From Mixophyes australis (taxonomy: Eukaryota > Chordata > Amphibia > Anura > Limnodynastidae), in assembly GCA_036250195.1 (NCBI GenBank), contig JAVHZZ010000010.1, forward strand, positions 106,322,778 to 106,386,777: a stretch of 64,000 nucleotides of DNA. Direction: 5' to 3'. Both the position numbers and the translations under genes were made by a program. Positions 1 to 8,036 of this stretch are shown in pieces. How positions within the stretch are numbered: the first letter of the stretch is position 1; the number at the start of each line of letters is the position of its first letter. The notes below the pieces were generated by a model. That model saw only the letters and a list, made by a program, of their open reading frames with translations, had not been told where the DNA came from and did no database searches.

Positions 1-170
1 CACCACAAGATATATTAAAAACCCTGAACTTTTATGATTCGCACCAATAATTGTACCTGGACTGCGTAGAGGAGTGGGTCACCACAAGATATATTAAAAA
101 CACTGAACTTTTATGATTCGCACCAATAAATGTACCTGGACTGCGTAGAGGAGTGGGCACTGGGCACCAC
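1..170. repeat. 79-bp tandem repeat, two copies
   Basis: Unit 1 covers 1-79 and unit 2 starts at 80, both opening with CACCACAAGATATATTAAAA and ending in a CTGGACTGCGTAGAGGAGTG block. The unit is a diverged relative of the 100-bp unit at 365-740: both carry the CTGGACTGCGTAG motif and a CACAA(T/G)A-TAAAA stretch. It lacks the hairpin of the 100-bp form. Confidence 0.85.
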
Positions 171-221
171 AATAAAATATCTAAAAAACCTTCAACAGAT
201 CTGCATTACACTACACATACG

Positions 222-300
222 GCTGCTCCTCCATCCTCTCCATCATATACATGTTGGAGTTTTAGCGTGTGACAACCTCTTGTTTTTGATAATGTCAGTG
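222..300 (-). pseudogene. Fragment of hAT transposase gene in 3' satellite region
   Basis: The plus-strand sequence GCTGCTCCTCCATCCTCT at 222 matches the transposase gene from 2969 on, in the same orientation. The similarity runs about 78 bases with a handful of substitutions, to the CTCTTGTTT...GATAATGTCAG stretch (compare 3025-3045). The matched part of the gene encodes the conserved RWNST-containing segment near residues 640-660 of the transposase. This is a degraded extra copy of a piece of the gene, not a coding exon. Confidence 0.8.
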
Positions 301-364
301 CATTTGGAATATTTTTCAATTTGCCCCACACCACTGAATGTACTTTATGTATGATACGCATCTA

Positions 365-740
365 TCTATCTTGACTGCGTAGTGTGGTGGCCCCGGTACA
401 CAATTTGGTACCGAGGCCACAATATAATTAAAAAACCCTCCACGTGTCAGAATTCCACCAAACAAGTATCTGGACTGCGTAGTGGGGTGGCCCCGGTACC
501 CAATTTGATACCGGGGCCACAATAAAATAAATACACCCTCCACGTGTCAGAATTCCACCAAACAAGTATCTGGACTGCGTAGTGGGGTGGCCCCGGTACC
601 CAATTTGATACCGGGGCCACAATAAAATAAATACACCCTCCACGTGTCAGAATTCCACCAAACAAGTATCTGGACTGCGTAGTGTGGTGGCCCCGGTACA
701 CAATTTGATACCGGGGCCACAATACCTCCTCCAAACATGC
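365..740. repeat. 100-bp satellite with internal hairpin, about 4 copies
   Basis: The marker CACGTGTCAGAATTCCACCA recurs at 441, 541 and 641, giving an exact 100-bp period; a partial unit precedes and another follows. Each unit carries a near-perfect inverted repeat with 12-base arms GTGGCCCCGGTA and TACCGGGGCCAC around a ~10-base loop. Copies 541 and 641 are nearly identical, so the expansion is recent. The right arm plus the following CACAATACCTCC matches the transposase gene at 3640-3668. Confidence 0.95.
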
Positions 741-1075
741 TACAGACAATTCGTCATTGAGATCCCATCAAGTATGTTAAAGACAGACAGGGTCCAAGTG
801 TTATTAGTTGACTTTGTAAACCCAAAAAAATGTCCCTGTTGCACTTGCACATAGTCGTGCAATGAAGACTGACTTTTTCATTTAAAGGCACGATCTTTCA
901 AGTGTAGTGTTTGTAAGTCTAAGTCATATTATACTTTTGGTAAAATTGGTTTTTTTTGTTCCTCTTTATGGTAATTAATTAGTAATAGAATTAAAGTAGG
1001 AAATAGAATTAAATAGAATTAAAGTAGGAAATAGAGTGGTATAGAGTTGTAGTGTGGTATAGATAGAGTGGTCCA
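741..1075. other. Spacer between satellite blocks, first copy of duplicated segment
   Basis: Positions about 752-905 are repeated at 1288-1440 (shared TTTGTAAACCCAAAAAAATG and AAAGGCACGATCTTT). The rest is AT-rich with a small internal duplication of GAATTAAAGTAGGAAATAGA around 992-1034. No gene seen. Confidence 0.7.
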
Positions 1076-1290
1076 CACAATATAATAATAAAACCCTCAA
1101 CTGGTCTGAATTCCACCAAACAAGTATCTGGACTGCGTAGTGGGGTGGCCCCGGTACACAATTTGGTACCGAGGCCACAATATAATTTAAAAACCCTCCA
1201 CGTGTCGGAATTCCACCAAACAAGTATCTGGACTGCATAGTGGGGTGGCCCCGGTACCCAATTTGATACCGGGGCCACAATACCTCCTCC
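1076..1290. repeat. Second block of the 100-bp hairpin satellite, about 2 copies
   Basis: Units with ATTCCACCAAACAAGTATCT at 1110 and 1210 are again exactly 100 bp apart. Both hairpin variants seen in the first block occur here (GGTACCGAGGCCAC and GATACCGGGGCCAC). The block ends, like the first, with CACAATACCTCCTCC and then the duplicated unique segment, so the two blocks arose by duplication of a larger segment. Confidence 0.9.
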
Positions 1291-1440
1291 AGACAATTCG
1301 TCATTGACAGACCCCAGACAGACAGGGTCGTAGTGTTATTGTTTGACTTTGTAAACCCAAAAAAATGTCCCTGTTGCACTTGCACATAGTCGTCCAATGA
1401 AGACTGACTTTTTCATTTAAAGGCACGATCTTTAAAGTGT
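1291..1440. repeat. Second copy of segment duplicated from 752-905
   Basis: The two copies start with ATTCGTCATTGA and end with AAAGGCACGATCTTT(C/A)AAGTGT, differing by a few substitutions and a small indel near GACAGACAGGGTC. The satellite array precedes both, showing that array and downstream sequence were copied together. Confidence 0.85.
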
Positions 1441-1928
1441 CAGAAAGAGAGAGAAGACACAGGAGAGGAGAGTTGTAGCTGGGGACCTGGGGTGGAAGCT
1501 CCCAGGCTCCCCCAGCATTGCCTGGAAGTCTGAGCGTGGTGACTGAGCCAGGGCAAGGAATGTGTGCCCTGGATGATGGGGGAGAACTCCATGCCACTAT
1601 AGTGAACCCAAGAGAGAGGGGGACACTGCACATGGAAGAGGCCCTGGAGTGAGGGCTGCTACAAGAGGCATGGTAGCTGTAGTGTCAGATCCTGAGGCTG
1701 AGAGTACACAGAGTGACGTGTCAGAGCACAGGAGACATTATCCCCGCAGAGGAGGGATGAGCTGCAGTTGAGAGGTCTGCTGTTGAAATAGGACATGCAC
1801 ACTTTAACACACAAATCATTTCAGCGACAGGGCCTACCAAACAACTTTGACTGAAATGATTGGTTTGTTTGGGCCCCCACACCAAAAAAGCTATTCATCT
1901 CTCCCTGTACAGACAGACTAAACAGGCT
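1441..1928. other. 3' flank of the transposase gene
   Basis: This stretch is moderately GC-rich, lies downstream of the transposase stop codon, and has no convincing ORF. I saw no clear AATAAA on the minus strand close to the stop, so the polyadenylation site is unresolved. Confidence 0.5.
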
Positions 1929-4900
1929 CTACTGAGGCAAGATGTCGTCCTCATCCTCAACCTCCGATTCCTCTCCCCCTACAGTGTGTACTTCCTCCTC
2001 ATCACACATTATCAATTCGTCCCCGCTGGACTCCACAACCACAGGTCCCTCTGTAGTATCTGGAGGGCAGTGCTGTACTTCATTGAGGAATTGATTATTC
2101 ATTTTTATAAACATCATTTTTTCAACGTTGTGAGGAAGCAACCTCCTTCGCCGCTCACTGACCAGGTTCCCCGCTGCACTAAAAACTCTTTCCGAGTACA
2201 CACTGGAGGGGGGACAACTCAGGTAAAATAGAGCCAGTTTGTACAGGGGCTTCCAAACTGCCTTTTTTTCCTGCCAGTAACAATATGGACTGTCTGACAT
2301 GTCTACTTGGATGGTGTCAGCAAAGTAATCATCCACAATTTTTTCTATTGTCACAGCATCCAATGCAGCGAGAGTAGACATGTCTGCAATGGTTGGCAGG
2401 TCCTTCAGTCCGGACCAGATGTTATCAGCATCCCCGCCAGTGCCTCTTTTGGGAAAACTGAGCTTTTTCCTCGCAGCCATAGATGTGGAAGAAAATGAGG
2501 GTGGAGCTGTTGGCATGTCACGGTCCTCTTCAGAGGACAATCTCCTGACCAGCAGGTCTTTGCACCGCTGTAGACTTGTGTCCGCCGGAAACAGAGACAC
2601 AACATACGCTTTAAACCGAGGATCGAGCACGGTGGCCAGAATGTATTCCTCTGACTTTAAAAGAGTGACCACCCTCGGATCCTGGCAAAGCGTACGAAGG
2701 GCTACATCCACAAGAGCTACATGCTTGGTGTAATCGCAATGGCTTACCAGCTCCTCCCTCACTTTCTCCAGCTGCTTCTGCAACAGCCTGATCAGGGGAA
2801 TGACCTGACTCAAGCTGGCAGTGTCGGAACTGACTTCTCGTGTGGCAAGTTCAAATGGCTGCAGAACCTTGCACAACACGGAAATCAGTCTCCACTGCGC
2901 TTGACTGAGGCGCATCCCCACTCCTTTGCCTATGTCGTAGGTGGCTGTGTAGGCCTGAATGGCCTTTTGCTGCTCCTCCATCCTCTGCAGCATATAGAGG
3001 GTGGAGTTCCAGCGCGTCACAACCTCTTGTTTGAGGTGATGGCAGGGCAGGTTCAAGCTTTTTTGATGTGCCTCTAGTCTGCGGTAGGCACTGGCTGAAT
3101 GCCGAAAGTGTCCAGCAATTTTGCGGGCCACCGCAAGCATCTCCTGCACACCCCTGTCACTCTTGAGGTAATGCTGCACCACCAAATTAATGGTGTGGGC
3201 AAAACATGGGACGTGCTGGAAATTGCCCATATTTAATGCCCGCACAATGTTACTGGCATTGTCTGACACCACAAATCCCCATGAGAGTCTAAGTGGGGTA
3301 AGCCACTGGGAGATAATTTCCCTCATTTTCTCTAATATGTTGTCAGCGTTGTGCCTCTTATTAAAGCCTGTAATGCACAATGTTGCCTGCCTTTGCATGA
3401 GCAGCCATTTTGTAGATGCTGCTACTGATGCAGCTGTTGCTGTTGCTGCGGAAGGGGATGCATCAACCCAGTGGGCTGTCACAGTCATATAGTCCTTTGT
3501 TTGCCCAGAACCACTTGTCCACATGTCCGTGGTTAAGTGGACAGTGGGTACAACCGCATTTTTAAGAGCACTGAGGACACTTGATCGTACTTCTCTGTAC
3601 ATTTTTGGTATCGCCTGCCTAGTGAAGTGGAATCTCGAGGGGATTTGGTACCGGGGACACAATACCTCCATCAACCCTCTAAATCCCACTCCACTGATGG
3701 CGGACACCGGGCGCACGTCTAACACCAACATTGCAGTTACAGCCGCAGTTATACGCTTTGCAATAGGGTGACTACTATCGTATTTGGTGGTCATGGCAAA
3801 CGACTGTTGGACGGTCAATTGTTTGGTGAAAGACTTAGCGGTCTTACGACTTCCCCTCTGGGAAGATGACCGACTAACAGCAGCAACAGCAGCAGTGGCA
3901 GTAGTAGGCGTACCGCTGCAGGATTCCTCGGATGAATCCCGTATTGAGGAGGACTCAGTCTGGCTGCTGACTTGGGCTGCAGGACTGAATCTGATGGAGA
4001 TTATGGAGGAAGTTGACGAGGAGGGTGTTGCTGGTGTGTATCCAACTGGACCACGGGATTTAGGTGTCCCTGTACCGATGAGGGTCCTAGCCCCAGTTCC
4101 TGAACTAACCACTGAACTATGAAGGTTATTCAGGTGACGTATAAGGGAGGATGTTCCTAGGTGGGCAAGATCCTTACCCCTGCTTATTTGAGCTTTACAT
4201 AAGCTACATATTGCCATACATTGGTTGTCTGGATTTGGATAAAAATAACTCCAGACCGAAGAGGTGCATTTTTTGGTCTTCTGACCAGGCATGACGATGG
4301 GCTTTTTCATCCCATGGACATCAGCTGTTTCCCCCCCTGGTGCCTCATTTACAATAACCACATCACCATCCTCATCATCAAGTTCCTCCACAGCGCCAGC
4401 TACATCATCAATAGCCTCCTCCCGAGCCACCTCTTCCCGTACAGTGATGGGAAGTACAGTGATGGGAAGGTCAGGCTTGACAACCACCAACACGCTTGGA
4501 CTCGCCTTGGGGATTTGTGATAATTTCTCTTTAGAAGGCAGAGTTGTTTGCTGTTTTGTTGCTGACAGCATAACTCTCTTCAATTTTTTGTAGGGGGGGG
4601 GAGGAGGAGGAGGGCTAAGATCCGTGGGTGAAGCTGAACCACTAGTCATGAACACGGGCCAGGGCCTAAGCCGTTCCTTGCCACTCCGTGTCGTAAATGG
4701 CATATTGGCAACTTTACGTTTCTCCTCAGATGATTTTAAGTTTCTCTTTTTGCTACTTTTTCTTAACTTTGGCTTTTTGCATTTTACATGCCCGGTACTA
4801 CGAGATTGGGCATCGGGCTTGGAAGACGACGTTGATGGCATTTCATCGTCTATGTCATGACTAGTGGCAGCAGCTTCAACATTAGGAGGAAGTGGGTCTT

Positions 4901-4940
4901 GATCTTTCCCTACTTTATCCTCCAAATTTTTGGTCTCCAT
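1929..4940 (-). CDS. hAT transposase with BED zinc finger, intact
   Basis: This cut-and-paste transposase would act in the nucleus on the ends of its own element. I chose the ATG at 4940 (METKN); the frame stays open four codons further but only through a GTG. It gives 1003 residues, long for hAT. Residues ~53-76 are lysine/arginine-rich (nuclear signal-like) and 110-116 are a proline run. Residues ~226-274 form a BED finger (Cx2C at 245/248, Hx4H at 269/274). Catalytic candidates are D472 (TTDMWTS), D560 (VSDNASN) and E917 (SERVFSAAGNL); CFAH (579-582) and RWNST (643-647) are also present. The C-terminal dimerisation block is ~880-950, followed by an acidic tail. A serine/threonine-rich linker (~275-385) separates finger and catalytic core. 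There is no stop or frameshift, unlike every other transposon gene here, so it may be functional or recently active. Family placement (Ac-like, ZBED-like) is from motifs only. Confidence 0.95.
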   Translation of the reverse strand: METKNLEDKVGKDQDPLPPNVEAAATSHDIDDEMPSTSSSKPDAQSRSTGHVKCKKPKLRKSSKKRNLKSSEEKRKVANMPFTTRSGKERLRPWPVFMTSGSASPTDLSPPPPPPPYKKLKRVMLSATKQQTTLPSKEKLSQIPKASPSVLVVVKPDLPITVLPITVREEVAREEAIDDVAGAVEELDDEDGDVVIVNEAPGGETADVHGMKKPIVMPGQKTKKCTSSVWSYFYPNPDNQCMAICSLCKAQISRGKDLAHLGTSSLIRHLNNLHSSVVSSGTGARTLIGTGTPKSRGPVGYTPATPSSSTSSIISIRFSPAAQVSSQTESSSIRDSSEESCSGTPTTATAAVAAVSRSSSQRGSRKTAKSFTKQLTVQQSFAMTTKYDSSHPIAKRITAAVTAMLVLDVRPVSAISGVGFRGLMEVLCPRYQIPSRFHFTRQAIPKMYREVRSSVLSALKNAVVPTVHLTTDMWTSGSGQTKDYMTVTAHWVDASPSAATATAASVAASTKWLLMQRQATLCITGFNKRHNADNILEKMREIISQWLTPLRLSWGFVVSDNASNIVRALNMGNFQHVPCFAHTINLVVQHYLKSDRGVQEMLAVARKIAGHFRHSASAYRRLEAHQKSLNLPCHHLKQEVVTRWNSTLYMLQRMEEQQKAIQAYTATYDIGKGVGMRLSQAQWRLISVLCKVLQPFELATREVSSDTASLSQVIPLIRLLQKQLEKVREELVSHCDYTKHVALVDVALRTLCQDPRVVTLLKSEEYILATVLDPRFKAYVVSLFPADTSLQRCKDLLVRRLSSEEDRDMPTAPPSFSSTSMAARKKLSFPKRGTGGDADNIWSGLKDLPTIADMSTLAALDAVTIEKIVDDYFADTIQVDMSDSPYCYWQEKKAVWKPLYKLALFYLSCPPSSVYSERVFSAAGNLVSERRRRLLPHNVEKMMFIKMNNQFLNEVQHCPPDTTEGPVVVESSGDELIMCDEEEVHTVGGEESEVEDEDDILPQ
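3637..3670 (-). other. Transposase segment that seeded the satellite hairpin
   Basis: The plus-strand stretch TTTGGTACCGGGGACACAAT followed by ACCTCC is matched, with about two changes, in the 100-bp satellite units at 365-740 and 1076-1290. In the gene it encodes MEVLCPRYQIPS, just upstream of the first catalytic aspartate. Confidence 0.75.
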
Positions 4941-4954
4941 TATATGTAGCACAA

Positions 4955-6171
4955 GATACTGCAGAATGTGTGAACTTGGTAATATTGCAGTACCAATGAA
5001 CTTATACTGCTGGATTGGTTTTGCAAATTTGGTTATAATTATTATATATTTTTTTTTTTTTAATTTTTTACTTTTTTTTACTTTTTTTTATTTTTACAAA
5101 ACTTGGGAATAGTGGGGAAATAACTATGCCCTTAGAAGCACAGAGCACAGGACACAGCACCACTGGACTGAACAGGACACGGCACAGGACCCAGCAGCAC
5201 TACGGAACTCAGCAGGACAGAGCACAGGACACAGCACCACTGGACTGATACTGCAGAATGTGTGAACTTGGTAATATTGCAGTACCAATGGACTTATAAT
5301 GCTGGATTGGTTTTGCAAATTTGGTTATAATTATTATATTTATTTGTTTTTTTAAATTTTTTACTTTTTTTTACTTTTTTTTATTTTTACAAAACTTGGG
5401 AATAGTGGGGAAATAACTATGCCCTTAGAAGCACAGAGCACAGGACACAGCACCACTGGACTGAACAGGACACGGCACAGGACCCAGCAGCACTACGGAA
5501 CTCAGCAGGACAGAGCACAGGACACAGCACCACTGGACTGATACTGCAGAATGTGTGAACTTGGTAATATTGCAGTACCAATGGACTTATAATGCTGGAT
5601 TGGTTTTGCAAATTTGGTTATAATTATTATATATTTTTTTTTTTTTAAATTTATTATTTTTTACTTTTTTTTTATTTTATAAAAACTTGGGAATAATGGG
5701 GAAAAAAACTATGCCCTTAGAAGCACAGAGCACAGGACACAGCACCACTGGACTGAACAGGACACGGCACAGGATCCAGCAGCACTACGGAACTCAGCAG
5801 GACAGAGCACAGGACACAGCACCACTGGACTGATACTGCAGAATGTGTAAACTTTGTAATATTGCAGTACCACTGGACTTTTACTGCTGAATGTGTGAAC
5901 TTGGTAATATTGCAGTACCAATGGGCTTATACTGCAGGATTGGTTGTGAAAATTTTGTGGTAATTAAAAAATATTAAAGTAGTTTTTGGTATTTTTTAAA
6001 ATAACTTTTTTTTATTTTTTTAAACACAGGGGAATATTGGGGAAATAACTATGCCCTTAGAAGCACAGAGCACAGGACACAGCACCACTGGACTGAACAG
6101 GACACAGCACAGGACCCAGCAGCACCACTGACCTCAGAAGGACAGAGCACAGCACACAGCACCACTGGACT
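4955..6171 (-). repeat. Four tandem ~292-340 bp leader repeats
   Basis: GATACTGCAG recurs at 4955, 5247, 5540, 5832 and 6172, giving unit lengths 292, 293, 292 and 340. Each unit has a T-rich tract, the block AACTATGCCCTTAGAAGCAC, and two copies of a CAGCACCACTGGACTGA motif; the fourth unit has an extra internal copy of the ATGTGTGAACTTGG segment. The array lies between the promoter and the transposase ATG, so it would be transcribed as leader or intron. The first unit abuts the coding region only about 15 bases before the start codon. Confidence 0.95.
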
Positions 6172-6179
6172 GATACTGC

Positions 6180-6300
6180 AGAACACAGCACAGCACAGCA
6201 CAGCACTAAACAGCACAGCACAGCACAGCACTAAACAGCACAGAACTAAACAGCACAGAACTAAACAGCACAGAACTAAACAGCACAGAGGACCACCTAA
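6180..6300. repeat. CAGCA-rich low-complexity tract
   Basis: Short tandem motifs (CAGCA, and a 15-base AACTAAACAGCACAG unit repeated four to five times) lie between the leader repeats and the promoter. It looks like slippage product of the CAGCAC motif in the adjacent units. The minus-strand reading frames through it are artefacts. Confidence 0.85.
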
Positions 6301-6335
6301 CACACCCTCCCTCTACCCTGATCAATGCCCGAGTG

Positions 6336-6366
6336 AAGATGGCGGCGACTAGCGGGGAATTTATAG
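6336..6366 (-). promoter_or_regulatory. Transposase promoter: TATA box and YY1-like site
   Basis: On the minus strand CCTATAAATT (6358-6367) is a good TATA box, and about 15-30 bases downstream lies GCCGCCATCTT, the complement of AAGATGGCGGC at 6336-6346, a close YY1 consensus. A YY1 site just downstream of the start is typical of TATA-linked and retroelement promoters. Initiation near 6330-6338 is inferred. Confidence 0.65.
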
Positions 6367-6524
6367 GATCCGAGTATCGCGAGATCCGACAACGGGATTA
6401 TGAGTCAGAGCCTCAGTTTCACTTTTGAATTTGGCGCCAATACCCGGATCTGTCTCGGATCCGACTCGGATCCGCAACGTTCGGGTGGGCTCGGATTTCA
6501 AAAATCCGAGTGCGCTCATCCCTA
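6367..6524 (-). mobile_element. hAT right terminus with subterminal motif cluster
   Basis: The terminal sequence includes an inverted repeat CTCGGATTT / AAATCCGAG at 6490-6510. At least five copies of a GATCCGA or CGGATC motif lie between 6367 and 6475. Clusters of short subterminal motifs are where hAT transposases bind, so these are candidate binding sites. The outermost bases read TAGGGATGAGCGC inward on the minus strand. Confidence 0.75.
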
Positions 6525-6555
<31 letters not shown>

Positions 6556-6574
6556 AGATATATATATATATATT
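6524..6574. repeat. (AT)n microsatellite
   Basis: About 50 bases of AT/TA repeat with a few interruptions, directly against the hAT terminus. It may be the original target sequence and hides any target duplication. Confidence 0.95.
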
Positions 6575-7249
6575 TATTTTTTACTTACAGAAGTCTCCTG
6601 GACAAAACCATGTTACAATGCAAGGGGTGGAAACTAGTTTTCTATTTTCCACATAAGTTAACTTACTCTCTGTTTTTTCATGTCTGTAGCGACAAGTGTA
6701 AAGTCATTCCTTGTACACATATGAAAATATATTCCCTTTTATTAAACCACTGTTCTCCCGGAATCTATTTTAAAATTCTTAGATATGTAGAAATTGAATT
6801 TGACATTTGAGGCGTGCTCAAACTGCAAGACAGCTTTCTGCAAAAGAGGAGCCTGTAGTTGGAGTGATACCCACCTGTCAGATTCAGCTTCCCACTACAC
6901 TAACCTGAGTCGGATCACTTGGGCTAACCCCCACCCGTGGAACAGATGGACCCTGCACTGGGTCTCTAACATATTAGACATGTAGAAAGGAGAGGTTTCC
7001 ATGTAATAAAAATTTCTCCATCACGGTGTATGAACCAGCAGGGGGCAGGCTAGCACAAAATTAGGCACTCAGCAGAGTATATAAACAGTGTCATAGGAGA
7101 GATAACCATCCGATAAAATTAAGAAACCCCACTTGTTACTTAACGTCACAATTTAGTTCTGTAACAGTTATTGCAGGACGTTATGCTAAAAGTACAGAAA
7201 AAAAATAAAACAAAAAAACAAAACAAAAATATATTTTGTGATGATATTG
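6575..7249. other. AT-rich spacer, no gene seen
   Basis: No conserved frame or repeat structure was recognised. An A-rich stretch with AAAACAAAA motifs at 7197-7230 borders the next element. Confidence 0.5.
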
Positions 7250-8036
7250 TTAAGCTGGGTACACACCTATGCAATCTTACTTCAGATGTAATTTCTGCAA
7301 CGATTTCACCAATGACTGAAAGTCCCGATGATCATGCAGATTGCTGGGCACAAACCTACACGATTTACCTACAGATCTGTGATCTTCACCTCTCATAACC
7401 ATCTGCTGAAAAAGATGGTGACTCTGTAGATCTGCCTACACTGCTGGTGGTGAGTGCGTACACACTGCACAGATATCTGCCTACGCTGCTGGTGGTGAGT
7501 GTGTACACTGTACAGATATCTGCCTACACTGCTGGTGGTGAGTGCGTACACACTGCACAGATATCTGCCTACACTGCTGGTGGTGAGTGCGTACACTGTA
7601 CAGATATCTGCCTACACTGCTGGTGGTGAGTGTGTACACTGTACAGATATCTGCCTACACTGCTGGTGGTGAGTGCGTACACTGTACAGATATCTGCCTA
7701 CACTGCTGGTGGTAAGTGTGTACACTGTACAGATATCTGCCTACACTGCTGGTGGTGAGTGTGTACACTGTACAGATATCTGCCTACACTGCTGGTGGTG
7801 AGTGTGTACACTGTACAGATATCTGCCTACACTGCTGGTGGTGAGCGTGTACACTGTGCCACATTTATCTGACGTTGTCCCATTGTAGATTGTGATCTTT
7901 AGGAAGTTTAGAAATGCACAGCAAACCATGCAATGTGTATTGGTACGATAAAACATGAGTGTGGAAGTGTACACACTAATGCAATATCTGAATAATTGGT
8001 CATGAGCCTAATTGCATCAGTGTGCACACAACTTTA
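7250..8036. mobile_element. Harbinger-type MITE containing a minisatellite
   Basis: The ends are AGCTGGGTACACAC at 7253 and its imperfect complement GTGTGCACACAACT ending at 8033, flanked on both sides by TTA (7250-7252 and 8034-8036). A 3-bp TWA target duplication is the PIF/Harbinger signature. A related copy at 26669-27071 shares the outer parts (CAGATCTGTGATCTTCA, GATTGTGATCTTTAGGAA) but not the tandem expansion. No transposase is encoded. Confidence 0.75.
7436..7857. repeat. 43-45 bp minisatellite, about 9-10 copies
   Basis: The unit contains CTGCTGGTGGTGAGTG, TGTACACTGTACAGATATCT and GCCTACA. Early copies use a 45-bp GCGTACACACTGCACAG variant; later ones are almost uniform 43-bp units, with only single-base differences, indicating recent expansion toward the right. 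Reading frames on both strands through the array are artefacts. Confidence 0.95.

Larger units (their letters stand above)
1..6524 (-). mobile_element. Autonomous hAT DNA transposon, left end outside window
   Basis: The element is read on the minus strand. Its promoter-side end is at 6524, where the minus-strand sequence starts TAGGGATGAGCGCACTCGG, a YAGGG-type hAT terminus. It contains one intact transposase gene, a repeat-rich leader (4955-6300) and a satellite-rich 3' part (1-1440). I could not find the matching left terminal inverted repeat between 1 and 1928, so the element probably continues beyond position 1. The target duplication cannot be checked because the right flank is an AT microsatellite and the left flank is missing. 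The superfamily call is firm from the protein. That the 1-1440 satellite belongs to the same element is inferred from shared sequence with the transposase gene. Confidence 0.8.

Noticed and set aside
365..740. CRISPR-like array
   Set aside because: The 100-bp units are head-to-tail without unique spacers, and the DNA is eukaryotic.
316..1397. Minus-strand frames with repeated PRYQIGYRGHP motifs
   Set aside because: They run through the 100-bp satellite. The resemblance to PRYQIPSRF of the transposase is real but comes from gene fragments, not from a coding gene.
1..1928. Left terminal inverted repeat of the hAT element
   Set aside because: I looked for TAGGGATGAGCGC or a close variant and found none; the end is most likely outside the window.
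1860..4860. Plus-strand frames of 60-123 codons opposite the transposase
   Set aside because: They are antisense shadows of the transposase gene.
5124..6303. Repeated 64-84 codon minus-strand frames (CAVSCSVQWCCVLCSVLLRA)
   Set aside because: They are the same frame in each leader repeat; cysteine-rich composition follows from the CAGCAC motif, and no start context or conservation supports translation.
7393..7974. Frames in the 43-bp minisatellite (ALTTSSVGRYLYSVHTHHQQ)
   Set aside because: Tandem-repeat artefact.
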